Origin: Terriglobales bacterium | Lineage (GTDB): Bacteria; Acidobacteriota; Terriglobia; Terriglobales; Acidobacteriaceae | DNA: 53,448 nt | Direction: 5' to 3' | Assembly (NCBI GenBank): GCA_025451215.1 | Contig: JANWKU010000033.1 | Span: 1-53,448, forward strand | In this document: positions 34,571 through 43,805 of the stretch, in pieces | Layout: the number at the start of each line of letters is the position of its first letter | Position numbering within the stretch: position 1 is the stretch's first letter | Program-made: the position numbers and the translations under genes | The notes under the pieces: generated by a model | The model's database searches: none | What the model saw: the letters and a program-made list of their open reading frames with translations, nothing else | What the model was told of the DNA's origin: nothing

Positions 34571-36994
34571 TTAATAGAGAAGATACTTCTTGCGGAGCTG
34601 TTCGAACTTTTCCAGCCCGTCCTGCCAATCTTCCGCAATACGCCGCGGATCCTCACCCCGCGTGATCGCGTCATACACGCCCTGGCTGGCGAGAATCGTT
34701 TGCATTTTTTCCAGGTGAAATTGTTCCGGATAAAGCTTGTTCAGCGCGGACGCCAGTTCGATCCCCAATTCCGGCGCGTCGAATGCATCACGGTCTACCA
34801 GGACAACATTGATCCCCTGGCATTTTTCGTCCGCATAGGCGCTGGACGCGGGGGTGAAAGTGACCGGAACAAAGTGAACGCCCGAAATATTTCTGGCATT
34901 CAAGTACTGGGCCAATTCTTTTCCTTTGATCCACGGAGCGCCCACGATCTCAAACGGAGTGTCCGTCCCTCGCCCCACGGAAACATTTGTGCTTTCTACG
35001 AGCGCAATTCCAGGATACAACGTGGTTTGCGTGAGGTCCCGCAGGTTCGGGGAGGGATTCACCCAGGCCTCTCCGGTTGAGTCGAACCAGTCACCGCGCA
35101 ACCATCCTTGCATATGGACAACCGTCAACTTGGCGTGAATTTGCCTTTCGCTGTTAAACATTCTCGCCAGTTCGCCCATCGTCATCCCGTGGCGCACCGG
35201 CAACGGAAAATAATTTATAAAGCTTTCTTTGCCCGGCCCTGAGTCTGAAATCGGACCCTGCACGAGCGATCCAGTAACTGGGTCGGGGCGATCCAGAACA
35301 ATGACTTCAGTGCCAGTTTTCGCGGTGGCCTCCAGAAAGTATCCCAAGGTTGTTTCGTATGTGTAGAAACGAGCTCCCACATTTTGCAGGTCAATGACGA
35401 CCGCATCGAGATTTTTCAGGATTTCCAGAGGCGGACGGCGCCCGGCATCGCTCGCGCCGTACACGCTGTAAACCGGCACGCCAGTGGCCGCGTCTTTGGA
35501 GTTGTTGATGTCAGTAGTGTCCAGCGATCCTGTTACGCCATGTTCGGGGCTGAAGATCGCCTGCAAGGAAATCCCCGGCGCATGCGCCAGAATGTCTATC
35601 GTCCGCTGGCCTTGCGCGTCCACGCCCGTCTGGTTGGTCAGCAGCCCGATTTTCTTTACCCCTGAGGTACCGTTCGCGCTGCCGCGGATGGCCGCAAAAT
35701 TCTCACGCTCCAAAACATCAATTCCTGCCAGCACGTCTCCATTACGCGCGGTGACTTTGCGTGCGGCTGTTTCCGCCTCGTTGTATCCAGTAATACTTTG
35801 CAGCCGAAGTAGTGACTGCTCAGCTTCGGTCAAAGGAATTTCGGAGGCCACGGCGTTGGCAATTTTGGCGCGGAGGGCAATCGCGCTTCCCTTTCCGTTC
35901 GGATGCACGGCGTTTGTGAGCAGAATGATGTAAGTCTGCGTGGTGGGATCAATCCAGATAGAAGTCCCTGTAAAGCCCGTATGGCCGAAGGAGCCGACGG
36001 GAAGCAGTCCACCTCGATTGCTGGAAAAGGGAGAATCAATGTCCCAACCGAATCCATGCAAAATAGTCGCTGTGGGCGGCTGTTCGGGCGTAGTCATTTT
36101 CTCGACGCTGAGCGGCTTGAGAATCGAACTCCCATCCAACAGCGCTTGTGCGAATTTCGAAAGATCGTCCACGGTAGAAAATACTCCGGCGTGCCCAGCC
36201 ACTCCACCCATGCGCCGTGCGGTAGGATCATGCACCACGCCGTGCAACATGTGATTATGCTCGTCGTACTGCGTCGGCGCGATCTCTGGCAGCCATGAAG
36301 CTGGCGGCAGGAAGCGCGTGTGGGTCATCCCGAGCGGAGTGAAAATATTCTTCTGGCAATAGTCCTCGAGCGTCATGCCGCTTTCACGCTCCACGATCGC
36401 TCCCAAGACAATAAAATTCACGTCGCTGTACTTAAAATGCGAACCGGGAGGAAATTCCGGCACCGACGAAAAAGCAAGCCGATAACCGGTTTCGCGGCCC
36501 TGCCACTCGTAGTTCAGCGGAAGGTCTTTGGGAAGTCCGGAAAAGTGCGTCAGCAGTTCCCGGACGGTAATTTCCTGCTTTCCGTTCTGGCCGAACTCGG
36601 GCAAATAACGTACAACCGGATCATTCAATCGCACTTTCCCTTGCTCGACCAACTGCATGATCGCCGTGGTAGTCGCTACGACCTTGGTGAGTGAAGCTAT
36701 ATCAAAAATCGTATCCGCCGTCATTGCGGAGCGCACTGGCTCCAGCGAGCGATTGCCGAAGGCCTTGCGATATACGACTTGGCCGTTGTGCCAGACCAGT
36801 AAGACTGCTCCCGGCACCTGCTCATGGCGGATTGCATCCCCCACAATTGAATCGAGAACGCGCGAATCAACTGCTTGCGTTGTGGCGGAAGGATTCGATG
36901 GGGAATTTAAATCCGAAGACTGTGCAGCCAACGAAGGCTGACCGCACAAGGCAAAACAAATCGCAATCAGGATGGAAACGAGGCAACGCTGCAT
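34571..36994 (-). CDS. Fusion: serine beta-lactamase-fold hydrolase (AmiE-like) + exo-beta-N-acetylmuramidase (NamZ/DUF1343)
   Basis: An 807-residue exported protein. The signal peptide (LVSILIAICFALCG) is followed by a class-C-like serine hydrolase domain (about 45-400) with Ser101-x-x-Lys104 in DIASLTKVV, a Tyr motif YSDVNF and GHTGFTG. The second half (from about 415) is a complete DUF1343 domain: IGLLTNQTGVD, FSPEHGVTG, DLQNVGARFYTYETTLGYFL, LDRPDPVTG, PLPVRHGMTMGEL and TNVSVGRGTDTPF. NamZ of Bacillus subtilis releases terminal MurNAc from glycan chains, and its neighbour AmiE (beta-lactamase fold) removes the stem peptide. Here both activities appear in one chain. It is divergent from a second hydrolase and murQ. 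The frame extends to a TTG at 37039, but 36994 starts the signal peptide. Confidence 0.9.
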   Translation of the reverse strand: MQRCLVSILIAICFALCGQPSLAAQSSDLNSPSNPSATTQAVDSRVLDSIVGDAIRHEQVPGAVLLVWHNGQVVYRKAFGNRSLEPVRSAMTADTIFDIASLTKVVATTTAIMQLVEQGKVRLNDPVVRYLPEFGQNGKQEITVRELLTHFSGLPKDLPLNYEWQGRETGYRLAFSSVPEFPPGSHFKYSDVNFIVLGAIVERESGMTLEDYCQKNIFTPLGMTHTRFLPPASWLPEIAPTQYDEHNHMLHGVVHDPTARRMGGVAGHAGVFSTVDDLSKFAQALLDGSSILKPLSVEKMTTPEQPPTATILHGFGWDIDSPFSSNRGGLLPVGSFGHTGFTGTSIWIDPTTQTYIILLTNAVHPNGKGSAIALRAKIANAVASEIPLTEAEQSLLRLQSITGYNEAETAARKVTARNGDVLAGIDVLERENFAAIRGSANGTSGVKKIGLLTNQTGVDAQGQRTIDILAHAPGISLQAIFSPEHGVTGSLDTTDINNSKDAATGVPVYSVYGASDAGRRPPLEILKNLDAVVIDLQNVGARFYTYETTLGYFLEATAKTGTEVIVLDRPDPVTGSLVQGPISDSGPGKESFINYFPLPVRHGMTMGELARMFNSERQIHAKLTVVHMQGWLRGDWFDSTGEAWVNPSPNLRDLTQTTLYPGIALVESTNVSVGRGTDTPFEIVGAPWIKGKELAQYLNARNISGVHFVPVTFTPASSAYADEKCQGINVVLVDRDAFDAPELGIELASALNKLYPEQFHLEKMQTILASQGVYDAITRGEDPRRIAEDWQDGLEKFEQLRKKYLLY

Positions 36995-37121
36995 AAATGA
37001 ATTGGGCTGAATTTCAGTGACTCCTTCGACTTTACACAATGCGCGGATGCCTGCTCAAGAAACTCAAGTAGGGGTACCGTTTGTGCAACAAGCTCGCTAA
37101 CCGCCTGGCCTGAGCAGAAAT

Positions 37122-38330
37122 ATGAGATTGAGATCCACTTTCTTTCTTCGATACGCCGGCCGTTCTTATCCCTTTACGCGGCGCGACGACTTTGCTATAA
37201 CCGCATTCATCGCGCAAACTTCACATTCTTCAACCGGACCGCTGCTTCTCCCTGCCTACGATCAGCAGGAAAACCAATTCTCCCGTGCTTTTGACATTTT
37301 GCGGCAGGCCATCGCCGATCACGCTTTCCCTGCGGCCTCCATTGCCGTGACTCATCAAGGCAAGCTGATAGCGCTTAAAGCATTTGGGCATTTCACCTAC
37401 GAATCCGACTCTACCAAAGTAGTTCCGGAAACGATCTTCGACCTTGCCTCTGTCTCCAAGGTCGTGGCAACCGCGACCATGGCCATGATTTTATGGGAGG
37501 GTGGCTTCCTTGATCTGGAAGCGCCCATCGTCGGAATCGTTCCGGAATTTTCCTCTCCTGGCGACCGCCGGAATGCGATTACTATCCGCATGTTGTTGGC
37601 CCATTCTTCGGGCCTCCCGGCGCATGAAAAATTCTATTTGCAGGCAAAAACAAAGCCGGAACTTCTGCAAGCCGTATTCGCGACTCCCCTCGCGGCCGAT
37701 CCCGGAGCCGCCGTTGCATACAGCGACATTGGCTTCATACTTCTTGGGACCGCGCTTGAGCGCCTCGCCGATGCTACTCTCGACGAATTCTGTCAGGCGG
37801 AATTTGCGAAACTCGGTATGAACAAAACTGGATTTGCTCCGCCAGCTTCACTGCGGTCTTCTATTGTTCCGACCGCAGACGACACCACGTTTCGCCAGCG
37901 AATTATTCAGGGCGAAGTTTACGATGAAAATGCCTACATTCTCGGTGGAGTAGCACCTCATGCAGGGCTGTTCGCCCCCGCGAGAGATATAGCGACTTTC
38001 GCACACATCCTGCTTCATGGCGGCAAGCCTCTGGTGCGGCCTGATACTCTGTCACTCTTCACGCAGCGGCAAAGCTCACCTGCTGGAACATCCCGCACGC
38101 TGGGATGGGACACGCCGTCTTCTCCTTCACAATCCGGCAAATATTTTTCGGCGTCGTCGTTCGGTCACCTTGGTTACACGGGAACCTCATTATGGATCGA
38201 CCCCGAGCGCCAACTTTCGGTAACCTTGCTTACGAACCGAACATGGCCGGACAGTTCGAATAAGGCAATCACTGAAATCCGCCCGAAATTTCACGATGCA
38301 GTGGTTGAGGCCCTGGAGACAAGTCAGTGA
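37122..38330 (+). CDS. Serine hydrolase of the beta-lactamase/AmiE fold
   Basis: A 402-residue protein related to the first half of the neighbouring fusion. It has Ser110-x-x-Lys113 in DLASVSKVV, YSDIGFILLGTALERL and GHLGYTGTSLWIDP, so the catalytic set is complete. No convincing signal peptide is seen, which suggests a cytoplasmic role unless the start is misjudged. The stop overlaps the murQ start by 4 bases (GTGA), a tight link to MurNAc-6-phosphate salvage. It may remove stem peptides from MurNAc-peptides after import; substrate is unproven. Confidence 0.85.
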   Translation: MRLRSTFFLRYAGRSYPFTRRDDFAITAFIAQTSHSSTGPLLLPAYDQQENQFSRAFDILRQAIADHAFPAASIAVTHQGKLIALKAFGHFTYESDSTKVVPETIFDLASVSKVVATATMAMILWEGGFLDLEAPIVGIVPEFSSPGDRRNAITIRMLLAHSSGLPAHEKFYLQAKTKPELLQAVFATPLAADPGAAVAYSDIGFILLGTALERLADATLDEFCQAEFAKLGMNKTGFAPPASLRSSIVPTADDTTFRQRIIQGEVYDENAYILGGVAPHAGLFAPARDIATFAHILLHGGKPLVRPDTLSLFTQRQSSPAGTSRTLGWDTPSSPSQSGKYFSASSFGHLGYTGTSLWIDPERQLSVTLLTNRTWPDSSNKAITEIRPKFHDAVVEALETSQ

Positions 38331-39244
38331 AGCGCAAAGAAAATCTGAGCAAGCTCACCACGGAGCGACCGAACCCCGCTTCTGCCAATCTTGATCTCAA
38401 ATCCTCTTTGCAGATTGCCCGCATCATCAATTCCGAAGACGCTAAGGTAGCCAGCGCCGTCAAGCGGGCTCTACCCCAAATTGCCCGAGCGATTGATGTG
38501 ATTGCAAACTCATTGAAGCAGGGCGGACGTCTCATCTACGTAGGCACGGGCACCAGCGGACGCATGGGCGCGCTCGACTCAGCCGAATGCCCGCCCACAT
38601 TCCAAACTGATCCGCGCATGGTGCAATACGTCATTGCCGGAGGATTGAAAGCTCTGGGCGAGGCCGTCGAGGCCGATGAAGATTCCCGCGAATTCGGAGC
38701 AAAAGAAATCGCGAAAAAGAAACCCGGCAAACACGACGTGATCGTGGGAATCGCCGCCAGCGGACGCACTCCCTTTACAATCGCTGCCGTCGAATACGCC
38801 CGCCGTCATGGAGCAAAAACTGTTGCTGTCATCTGCAATTCTGGTTCTGTGCTTGGTCGCGCTGCCGAAATTGCAATCGTGGTTGAAGTCGGCGCGGAGG
38901 TTGTTTCGGGCTCGACGCGCATGAAAGCCGGGACCGCCCAAAAAATGGTCCTCAATATGCTTACGACGGGAGCCATGACGCGCCTCGGCTACGTTTTCGG
39001 CAACCTAATGGTGAATGTAAAGCTTAAAAATTCCAAACTTGCGGAGCGAGGTGTGACAATCCTGCAACGCGCCACCAAAGCTTCCCGGCAGCAAGCTGAA
39101 CAAACATTGCGAAGTGCCGGCAACAGCGTTCCGACGGCAATGGTCATGCTGCAATCAGAGGTAACTCGCGCGACAGCTGAAGAACTTCTGAAAAAGACGC
39201 ACGGGCACGTGCGCAACGCCATTCTGGCCGCGAAAAAGCTCTAG
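38327..39244 (+). CDS. murQ: N-acetylmuramic acid 6-phosphate etherase
   Basis: Cytoplasmic enzyme that splits the lactyl ether of MurNAc-6-phosphate to give GlcNAc-6-phosphate and D-lactate in peptidoglycan salvage. The SIS fold is clear: YVGTGTSGRMGALDSAECPPTF at the N-terminus, VGIAASGRTPFT, and VVEVGAEVVSGSTRMKAGTAQKMVLNML with the catalytic acid. At 305 residues it has normal length. It starts with GTG overlapping the stop of the hydrolase gene. No MurP-type PTS importer and no MurNAc kinase is in the window, so these must be elsewhere. Confidence 0.96.
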   Translation: MKRKENLSKLTTERPNPASANLDLKSSLQIARIINSEDAKVASAVKRALPQIARAIDVIANSLKQGGRLIYVGTGTSGRMGALDSAECPPTFQTDPRMVQYVIAGGLKALGEAVEADEDSREFGAKEIAKKKPGKHDVIVGIAASGRTPFTIAAVEYARRHGAKTVAVICNSGSVLGRAAEIAIVVEVGAEVVSGSTRMKAGTAQKMVLNMLTTGAMTRLGYVFGNLMVNVKLKNSKLAERGVTILQRATKASRQQAEQTLRSAGNSVPTAMVMLQSEVTRATAEELLKKTHGHVRNAILAAKKL

Positions 39245-39375
39245 CCGCAGAGGCTGCCCGCTAAAAAAACCTACTGGCCGTGCACTCTCGATTAACAGGA
39301 CGCACCGCAAGTTCCGCATTCCGCATTTAGAATAGGAGTGCGCCCGGATCGAATTCGCGCAAGGAATTTCAGGTC

Positions 39376-40671
39376 ATGGACAAACTCATTATTCGCGGCG
39401 GCAATCCGCTGCTCGGCACCATCCACGTGAGCGGAGCGAAAAACGCCGCGCTTCCTTGCATTGCAGCCGCGCTACTTACCGAAGACCAGGTCATCCTGGA
39501 AAATATTCCGCAAGTCCGCGACATTGAAACTACACGCAAGCTGCTGGCCGCCATGGGCGCTGAAGTGGAACTCGGTTACGGACGCGCGCAGCATCGCACA
39601 ACGATTTCCTGTAAAAATCTTGCCGCTCCTGAAGCTTCCTATGAACTGGTGAAAACCATGCGCGCTTCTACGCTGGTTCTCGGCCCGCTGGTGGCGCGTT
39701 GCGGACGCGCGCGGGTCTCGCTTCCCGGAGGTTGCGCCATCGGCGCCCGGCCAATTGATCTTCACATTAAGGGGCTGGAACGTTTAGGCGCGAAAATCGT
39801 CCAGGACCACGGCTATGTTGAGGCCAGTGCAGAGCGACTGAAAGGCGCGGAAATCATCTTCGACAAAATCACCGTCACAGGGACCGAAGATTTGCTCATG
39901 GCCGCCACGCTCGCCGATGGCGAAACCGTCATGCAGAACTGCGCCCGTGAGCCGGAAGTTGCCGATCTCGCCGACCTGCTAAACAAAATGGGCGCGCGCA
40001 TTGAAGGCGCGGGCACCCCTACCATTCGGATCAAAGGGGTTCCCAAACTATATGGCGCGAAGCACAGCATCATCCCCGATCGCATTGAAGCTGCGACGTT
40101 CATCATCGCCGGAGCGCTCACCGGCGGCGATCTCAATGTTGAGGATTGCGACCCGACCCATCTTGACGCATTAATGCAAAAGTTGCAGGAATGCGGCGTA
40201 AAGACTACGAGCACAAAGCATTCCGTACGCGTGATGGGGGACAATCCACTGAAGGCAACCGACATTGTCACCGAAGAATATCCCGGCTTCCCTACCGACA
40301 TGCAGGCGCAATTCATGGCGCTGGCCACGCAGGCGGAAGGCACATCCGTGATTACAGAAAATATTTTCGAAAATCGCTTCATGCACGCGCAGGAATTGGT
40401 CCGCATGGGCGCAAATATTAAAATTGAAGGGCGGCGCGCCGTGGTGCGGGGAAAAACTCCTTTGAGTGCGGCGGCCGTGCTGGCCTCTGACCTTCGCGCT
40501 TCGGCGTCTCTTGTTCTGGCTGCTCTCGTGGCGGACGGCGAAACCATTATTGACCGCGTTTATCACATTGACCGCGGCTACGAAAACATTGAAGGAAAGT
40601 TCAAAGGCGTGGGCGCGCAGATTCGACGCATCGGGGAGATGCTGCCGAAACGTCACGGCGCTGGAAGCTAA
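39376..40671 (+). CDS. murA: UDP-N-acetylglucosamine 1-carboxyvinyltransferase
   Basis: First committed step of peptidoglycan synthesis: transfer of enolpyruvate to UDP-GlcNAc. The 431-residue protein has the lysine motif SGAKNAALP, the active-site cysteine in LPGGCAIGARPIDLH, and VTEEYPGFPTDMQAQFMALA and ENIFENRFMHAQEL. The Cys (not Asp) form is the fosfomycin-sensitive type. The ATG follows an AAGGA about 10 bases upstream. murQ lies 131 bases upstream on the same strand, placing wall salvage and synthesis side by side. Confidence 0.97.
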   Translation: MDKLIIRGGNPLLGTIHVSGAKNAALPCIAAALLTEDQVILENIPQVRDIETTRKLLAAMGAEVELGYGRAQHRTTISCKNLAAPEASYELVKTMRASTLVLGPLVARCGRARVSLPGGCAIGARPIDLHIKGLERLGAKIVQDHGYVEASAERLKGAEIIFDKITVTGTEDLLMAATLADGETVMQNCAREPEVADLADLLNKMGARIEGAGTPTIRIKGVPKLYGAKHSIIPDRIEAATFIIAGALTGGDLNVEDCDPTHLDALMQKLQECGVKTTSTKHSVRVMGDNPLKATDIVTEEYPGFPTDMQAQFMALATQAEGTSVITENIFENRFMHAQELVRMGANIKIEGRRAVVRGKTPLSAAAVLASDLRASASLVLAALVADGETIIDRVYHIDRGYENIEGKFKGVGAQIRRIGEMLPKRHGAGS

Positions 40672-40858
40672 AGTTACTCGATTCCCTGCTGAACTGAATC
40701 GCGACTCCCATTTATTCGCGAGTGCTATTGACAGGCCGCTCGATTCGCGGCAAACTCCGTTCAACTCATTAAACTCTGGAACGACGCACGCCAGACGATC
40801 CCTGAACAGCACATTCGTCAGCGATCATCGCCACCGTCTTGTGCGCTGGGTTTTATTT

Positions 40859-41596
40859 ATGGCCCATCGCCCCATGCCGAAGCCTGATACGGCCGGTCGA
40901 ACGTTTCCGGTCCAACGCCCATCCCTGCCGACTCTTGCCCCGGATCAGAGGCTGCAAGAAACCAAGTTAGTTTCTCCGCCAATATCTAAAGATCGTGCTC
41001 CTAAATCGACGCGCGATTATTGGGCATTCGCTTTCGCCGCTATGTTGATTGCCGCAATGCTACTGTTGGGATGGAGAATCGGAAAAATACTTTGGGGAGT
41101 ATCCTCGCCGGTCAAGAATCAAAGCTTGAACAGGATGCAAACCGATTCCGTCGTCCCAAAGCCAGTTCCGCCAAAAACGGTGCCGGACAATGAATCCAGG
41201 ATCGCCCCGAACATCGCGCTGAGTACCGTTCAAACGAACACGACCGCCAACGTGCCGCACGCTTCGCCAATCGCTTCTCGCGAACGAGAGCATAGCAAAC
41301 TCGCAGCAGAACCAATCGTCATCCGCGCGTTGGTGGGCCGCGACGGAAAGGTTCAGGCGGCACAGGTAATTCGCGGAAACAGAAGGCTGTCCGTGGCCGC
41401 TCTAGCCATGGTGCGTCAACTAAGCTTCAATCCTTATGCGCCCCACGGCACGCCTTTGGAATTTGAGACTGAGGTCACGGTTTCAGAATCCAGCGCTCGC
41501 GGCTCCGGCGATGGAATACGATTTTCCGTCCCAAGCGAAAGCGAAAATCCACAATCAGTGACGACGCCCACCATCGCTGAAAAGCCGTCAAAATAA
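40859..41596 (+). CDS. TonB-like protein with one transmembrane segment
   Basis: A 245-residue protein: Pro-rich cytoplasmic start, one membrane segment (WAFAFAAMLIAAMLLLGW), a Pro/Thr/Asn-rich periplasmic linker, and a C-terminal TonB-like fold (PIVIRALVGRDGKVQAAQVIRGNRRLSVAALAMVRQLSFNPY split across VTVSESS). The classical TonB box interaction motifs are weak, so it may be a TonB relative with other tasks. The open frame reaches back to 40466, inside murA in another frame; the ATG at 40859 is the first that makes sense. Confidence 0.75.
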   Translation: MAHRPMPKPDTAGRTFPVQRPSLPTLAPDQRLQETKLVSPPISKDRAPKSTRDYWAFAFAAMLIAAMLLLGWRIGKILWGVSSPVKNQSLNRMQTDSVVPKPVPPKTVPDNESRIAPNIALSTVQTNTTANVPHASPIASREREHSKLAAEPIVIRALVGRDGKVQAAQVIRGNRRLSVAALAMVRQLSFNPYAPHGTPLEFETEVTVSESSARGSGDGIRFSVPSESENPQSVTTPTIAEKPSK

Positions 41597-41605
41597 TCCG
41601 GCTTT
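41581..41605 (+). terminator. Possible stem-loop at the end of the TonB-like gene
   Basis: A 7-bp stem (AAAGCCG with CGGCTTT) surrounds the stop codon in its loop. It is followed by TAATGTTAATCTT, a poor T-run. A perfect 12-bp palindrome TCAGGCGCCTGA follows at 41635-41646. Either may be regulatory. Confidence 0.3.
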
Positions 41606-41731
41606 AATGTTAATCTTATAAGTTCCGTTCCCATTCAGGCGCCTGACGTTACATTCCGCAGCGCCCTTCTAGCCATTGTCCATGGGAATGGTCCGCAATC
41701 TGGCAATCAATTCTCATACGAGGAGAAGGCA

Positions 41732-42802
41732 ATGAAAGTTGGAGTTTTAACTGGCGGAGGCGACTGTCCCGGGCTCAATGCAGTCATCCGCGCCGCGGTG
41801 CGCAAAGGTTCTTTTCACTACGACGACGAGTTCGTTGGATTTCTGGAAGGCTGGCGCGGCGTCATGGAAGACCACATCGTGCCGTTGAATCTCGACGCGG
41901 TGGCCGGTATTCTGCCCCGCGGCGGCACAATTTTGCGGACCTCCCGCACCAATCCCGCAAAGCAGCCCGATGGCCTGGACACCTGCATCGCGACCTTGAA
42001 GCGCCACAATATTGATGCACTGATCGCCATCGGCGGCGACGATACACTTTCGGTCGCCAGAAAGCTCCATGAAAAAGGCACCAAAGTCGTCGGAGTTCCC
42101 AAAACGATTGACAACGACCTTGCCGGAACGGATTACACGTTTGGATTTGACACTGCGGTAAACATCGCGACCGAAGCGATTGATCGCCTGCACACTACAG
42201 CCGAGGCCCACAACCGCGTAATCGTGGTGGAAGTCATGGGACGCGATGCTGGCTGGATCGCACTGCATAGCGGCGTCGCGGGTGGCGCGGACGTAATTCT
42301 ACTTCCCGAGCAGCCGTTCGATATCGAAAAGGTTTCAGAAACGATTCGCCAGCGCCACGGGCGCGGTCGTTACTTCAGCATCGTTGTGATCGCCGAAGGA
42401 GCCAAGTTCGCTACCGCTGATCCGCGGCAGGGAGAGCTTGTTACTCAGGCCAAAGGCAAAGATGAATTTGGCCACGTTCGCCTGGGCGGCATCGGCAACG
42501 CGCTTGCCAATGAGATCGAAAAAAAGACGGGATACGAAACGCGCGCCGTGGTCCTTGGCCACATCCAGCGCGGCGGATCTCCGAGCGCTTTTGATCGCAT
42601 GCTGGCCACTCGTTATGGCCTGAAAGCGATTGATATGGTCCATCAAGGCGAGTTCGGATCCATGGCAGCTTTAAGAGGAAATTCGCTGATCGCAATTCCT
42701 CTGGCGGAAGCCCTCTCAAAAAATCGCACTGTTACGCCTGAAATGATCGCGGTTGCGGAAGGGATTCTTGCCCCGATCGAGACTCCCGAACACGTAAAAT
42801 AA
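41732..42802 (+). CDS. 6-phosphofructokinase, pyrophosphate-type residues
   Basis: Glycolytic phosphorylation of fructose-6-phosphate. The 356-residue protein has the PFK signatures GVLTGGGDCPGLNAVIR, VPKTIDNDL, MGRDAGWIALHSG and LGHIQRGGSPSAFDRMLA. Asp104 in GGDDTLS and Lys124 in PKTIDND replace the two glycines that mark ATP-dependent enzymes of the E. coli type. That pair is the signature of pyrophosphate-dependent or group III PFKs, so a reversible PPi-linked enzyme is likely. A strong ribosome site (GAGGAGAAGG) precedes the ATG and a terminator follows. Confidence 0.92.
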   Translation: MKVGVLTGGGDCPGLNAVIRAAVRKGSFHYDDEFVGFLEGWRGVMEDHIVPLNLDAVAGILPRGGTILRTSRTNPAKQPDGLDTCIATLKRHNIDALIAIGGDDTLSVARKLHEKGTKVVGVPKTIDNDLAGTDYTFGFDTAVNIATEAIDRLHTTAEAHNRVIVVEVMGRDAGWIALHSGVAGGADVILLPEQPFDIEKVSETIRQRHGRGRYFSIVVIAEGAKFATADPRQGELVTQAKGKDEFGHVRLGGIGNALANEIEKKTGYETRAVVLGHIQRGGSPSAFDRMLATRYGLKAIDMVHQGEFGSMAALRGNSLIAIPLAEALSKNRTVTPEMIAVAEGILAPIETPEHVK

Positions 42803-42820
42803 TTGGCTTTGAGCAAAGCG

Positions 42821-42855
42821 GCCTGGGCTGTAAATGCCCAGGCTGTTTTATTTTG
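42821..42855 (+). terminator. Rho-independent terminator of pfk
   Basis: An 8-bp stem GCCTGGGC/GCCCAGGC (42821-42828 and 42836-42843) with a 7-nt loop is followed by TGTTTTATTTTG. It lies 19 bases after the pfk stop. Confidence 0.88.
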
Positions 42856-42904
42856 CTTAGGATTGTTTTGCACGCTTCTGTTCCCGAGGAAATGCGGGGA
42901 CAAA

Positions 42905-43804
42905 CTAGACGACAACATTCAGCGCGGATGGCAGCACATCGAGTGATTCGCAATGCAGTGTGAGCACTTCCCCATCCACCATGCAATCCACCGGACCATC
43001 CAAATTGAAATCAATGCGCTTCGCGGCACGACGCTCCGCGAGCGGATGATTGATATGCGTGCCGTCGTACAAGGTCGACAAATTCCGGATCAGGCCCACC
43101 CGCCCGATTGGCCCCCATCGCACATATTCGATGAGGCCGTCGTTCACATCGGCGTTCGGCGCAATCATCATGGTGCCGCCCGTGTATTTACTGTTGCTGA
43201 AGGTAAGAAAAAGGCAGCGGCGGTCATCAATATTCGTTTCGCCATCCACGCGCAATGGAAAAGGACGACGGCGAAAGCGTGCCAGGCAAATAAAAATAGA
43301 CGTTTGGTATCCCATTTCGCCCCATCGACTGAAGCGGCGCGCACGCAAGGTGGCCACATCCGCGGAGAAGCCGACGCTTAATAGATTGATGTAGTAAAGA
43401 ACGCCTTCACGATGTTTAAGTCGAAGAACGTCGCAGGGCCGGGTGCGACCGGCAAGAATGGATTCAATCCCATGTTCGACGCCTTTATCGCTGAAGTCGC
43501 GCAAAAAGGAATTCCCCGTTCCCAGCGGAAGAAAGGCCAGTGTGGGGCGCTCCGCAGGTTCTGGCGCGAACAATCCGTTCACGACTTCGAAGGAAGTTCC
43601 ATCTCCGCCCACCGCAATGAATTTTCGGTAGCCTGCGGCGAACGCGCTGCGCGCCAGTTCCGTTGCGGCCCCCGCGCGGTCTGTCTCGGCAACGTCAACT
43701 TTAACGCCTCCCGCTCTTAATCGCTCAAGCGCGGGACCGACCAGCTTGCGGCAGCGTCCTCCACCGGCAGCGGGATTTACCAGAGCCAGGAATGCGTCGG
43801 TCAT
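42905..43804 (-). CDS. Lipid kinase of the diacylglycerol-kinase (DagK/YegS) family
   Basis: A 299-residue ATP-dependent lipid kinase. The nucleotide motif is VGGDGTSFEVVNGL, after LVNPAAGGGRCRKL at the N-terminus, with FLPLGTGNSFLRDF as the second phosphate-binding segment. The C-terminal domain ends MVDGEVLTLHCESLDVLP. Substrates in this family are diacylglycerol, phosphatidylglycerol or sphingoid-like lipids. It is the last gene of the acyl-product operon, 43 bases after the acyl ligase. An 18-bp tandem repeat fills this gap and reaches up to its start codon. Confidence 0.9.
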   Translation of the reverse strand: MTDAFLALVNPAAGGGRCRKLVGPALERLRAGGVKVDVAETDRAGAATELARSAFAAGYRKFIAVGGDGTSFEVVNGLFAPEPAERPTLAFLPLGTGNSFLRDFSDKGVEHGIESILAGRTRPCDVLRLKHREGVLYYINLLSVGFSADVATLRARRFSRWGEMGYQTSIFICLARFRRRPFPLRVDGETNIDDRRCLFLTFSNSKYTGGTMMIAPNADVNDGLIEYVRWGPIGRVGLIRNLSTLYDGTHINHPLAERRAAKRIDFNLDGPVDCMVDGEVLTLHCESLDVLPSALNVVV

Positions 43805-43805
43805 T

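Noticed and set aside
34522-34674. N-terminal extension of the small Cys protein
   Set aside because: It overlaps the well-conserved 3' end of the NamZ fusion and has no conserved-looking sequence.
39813-40547. 244-codon open frame antisense to murA
   Set aside because: A shadow of the murA coding frame with Ser/Ala/Arg-rich composition.
40466-40858. Upstream extension of the TonB-like reading frame
   Set aside because: It overlaps murA in another frame and encodes an Arg/Leu-rich stretch without family features; the ATG at 40859 is the sensible start.
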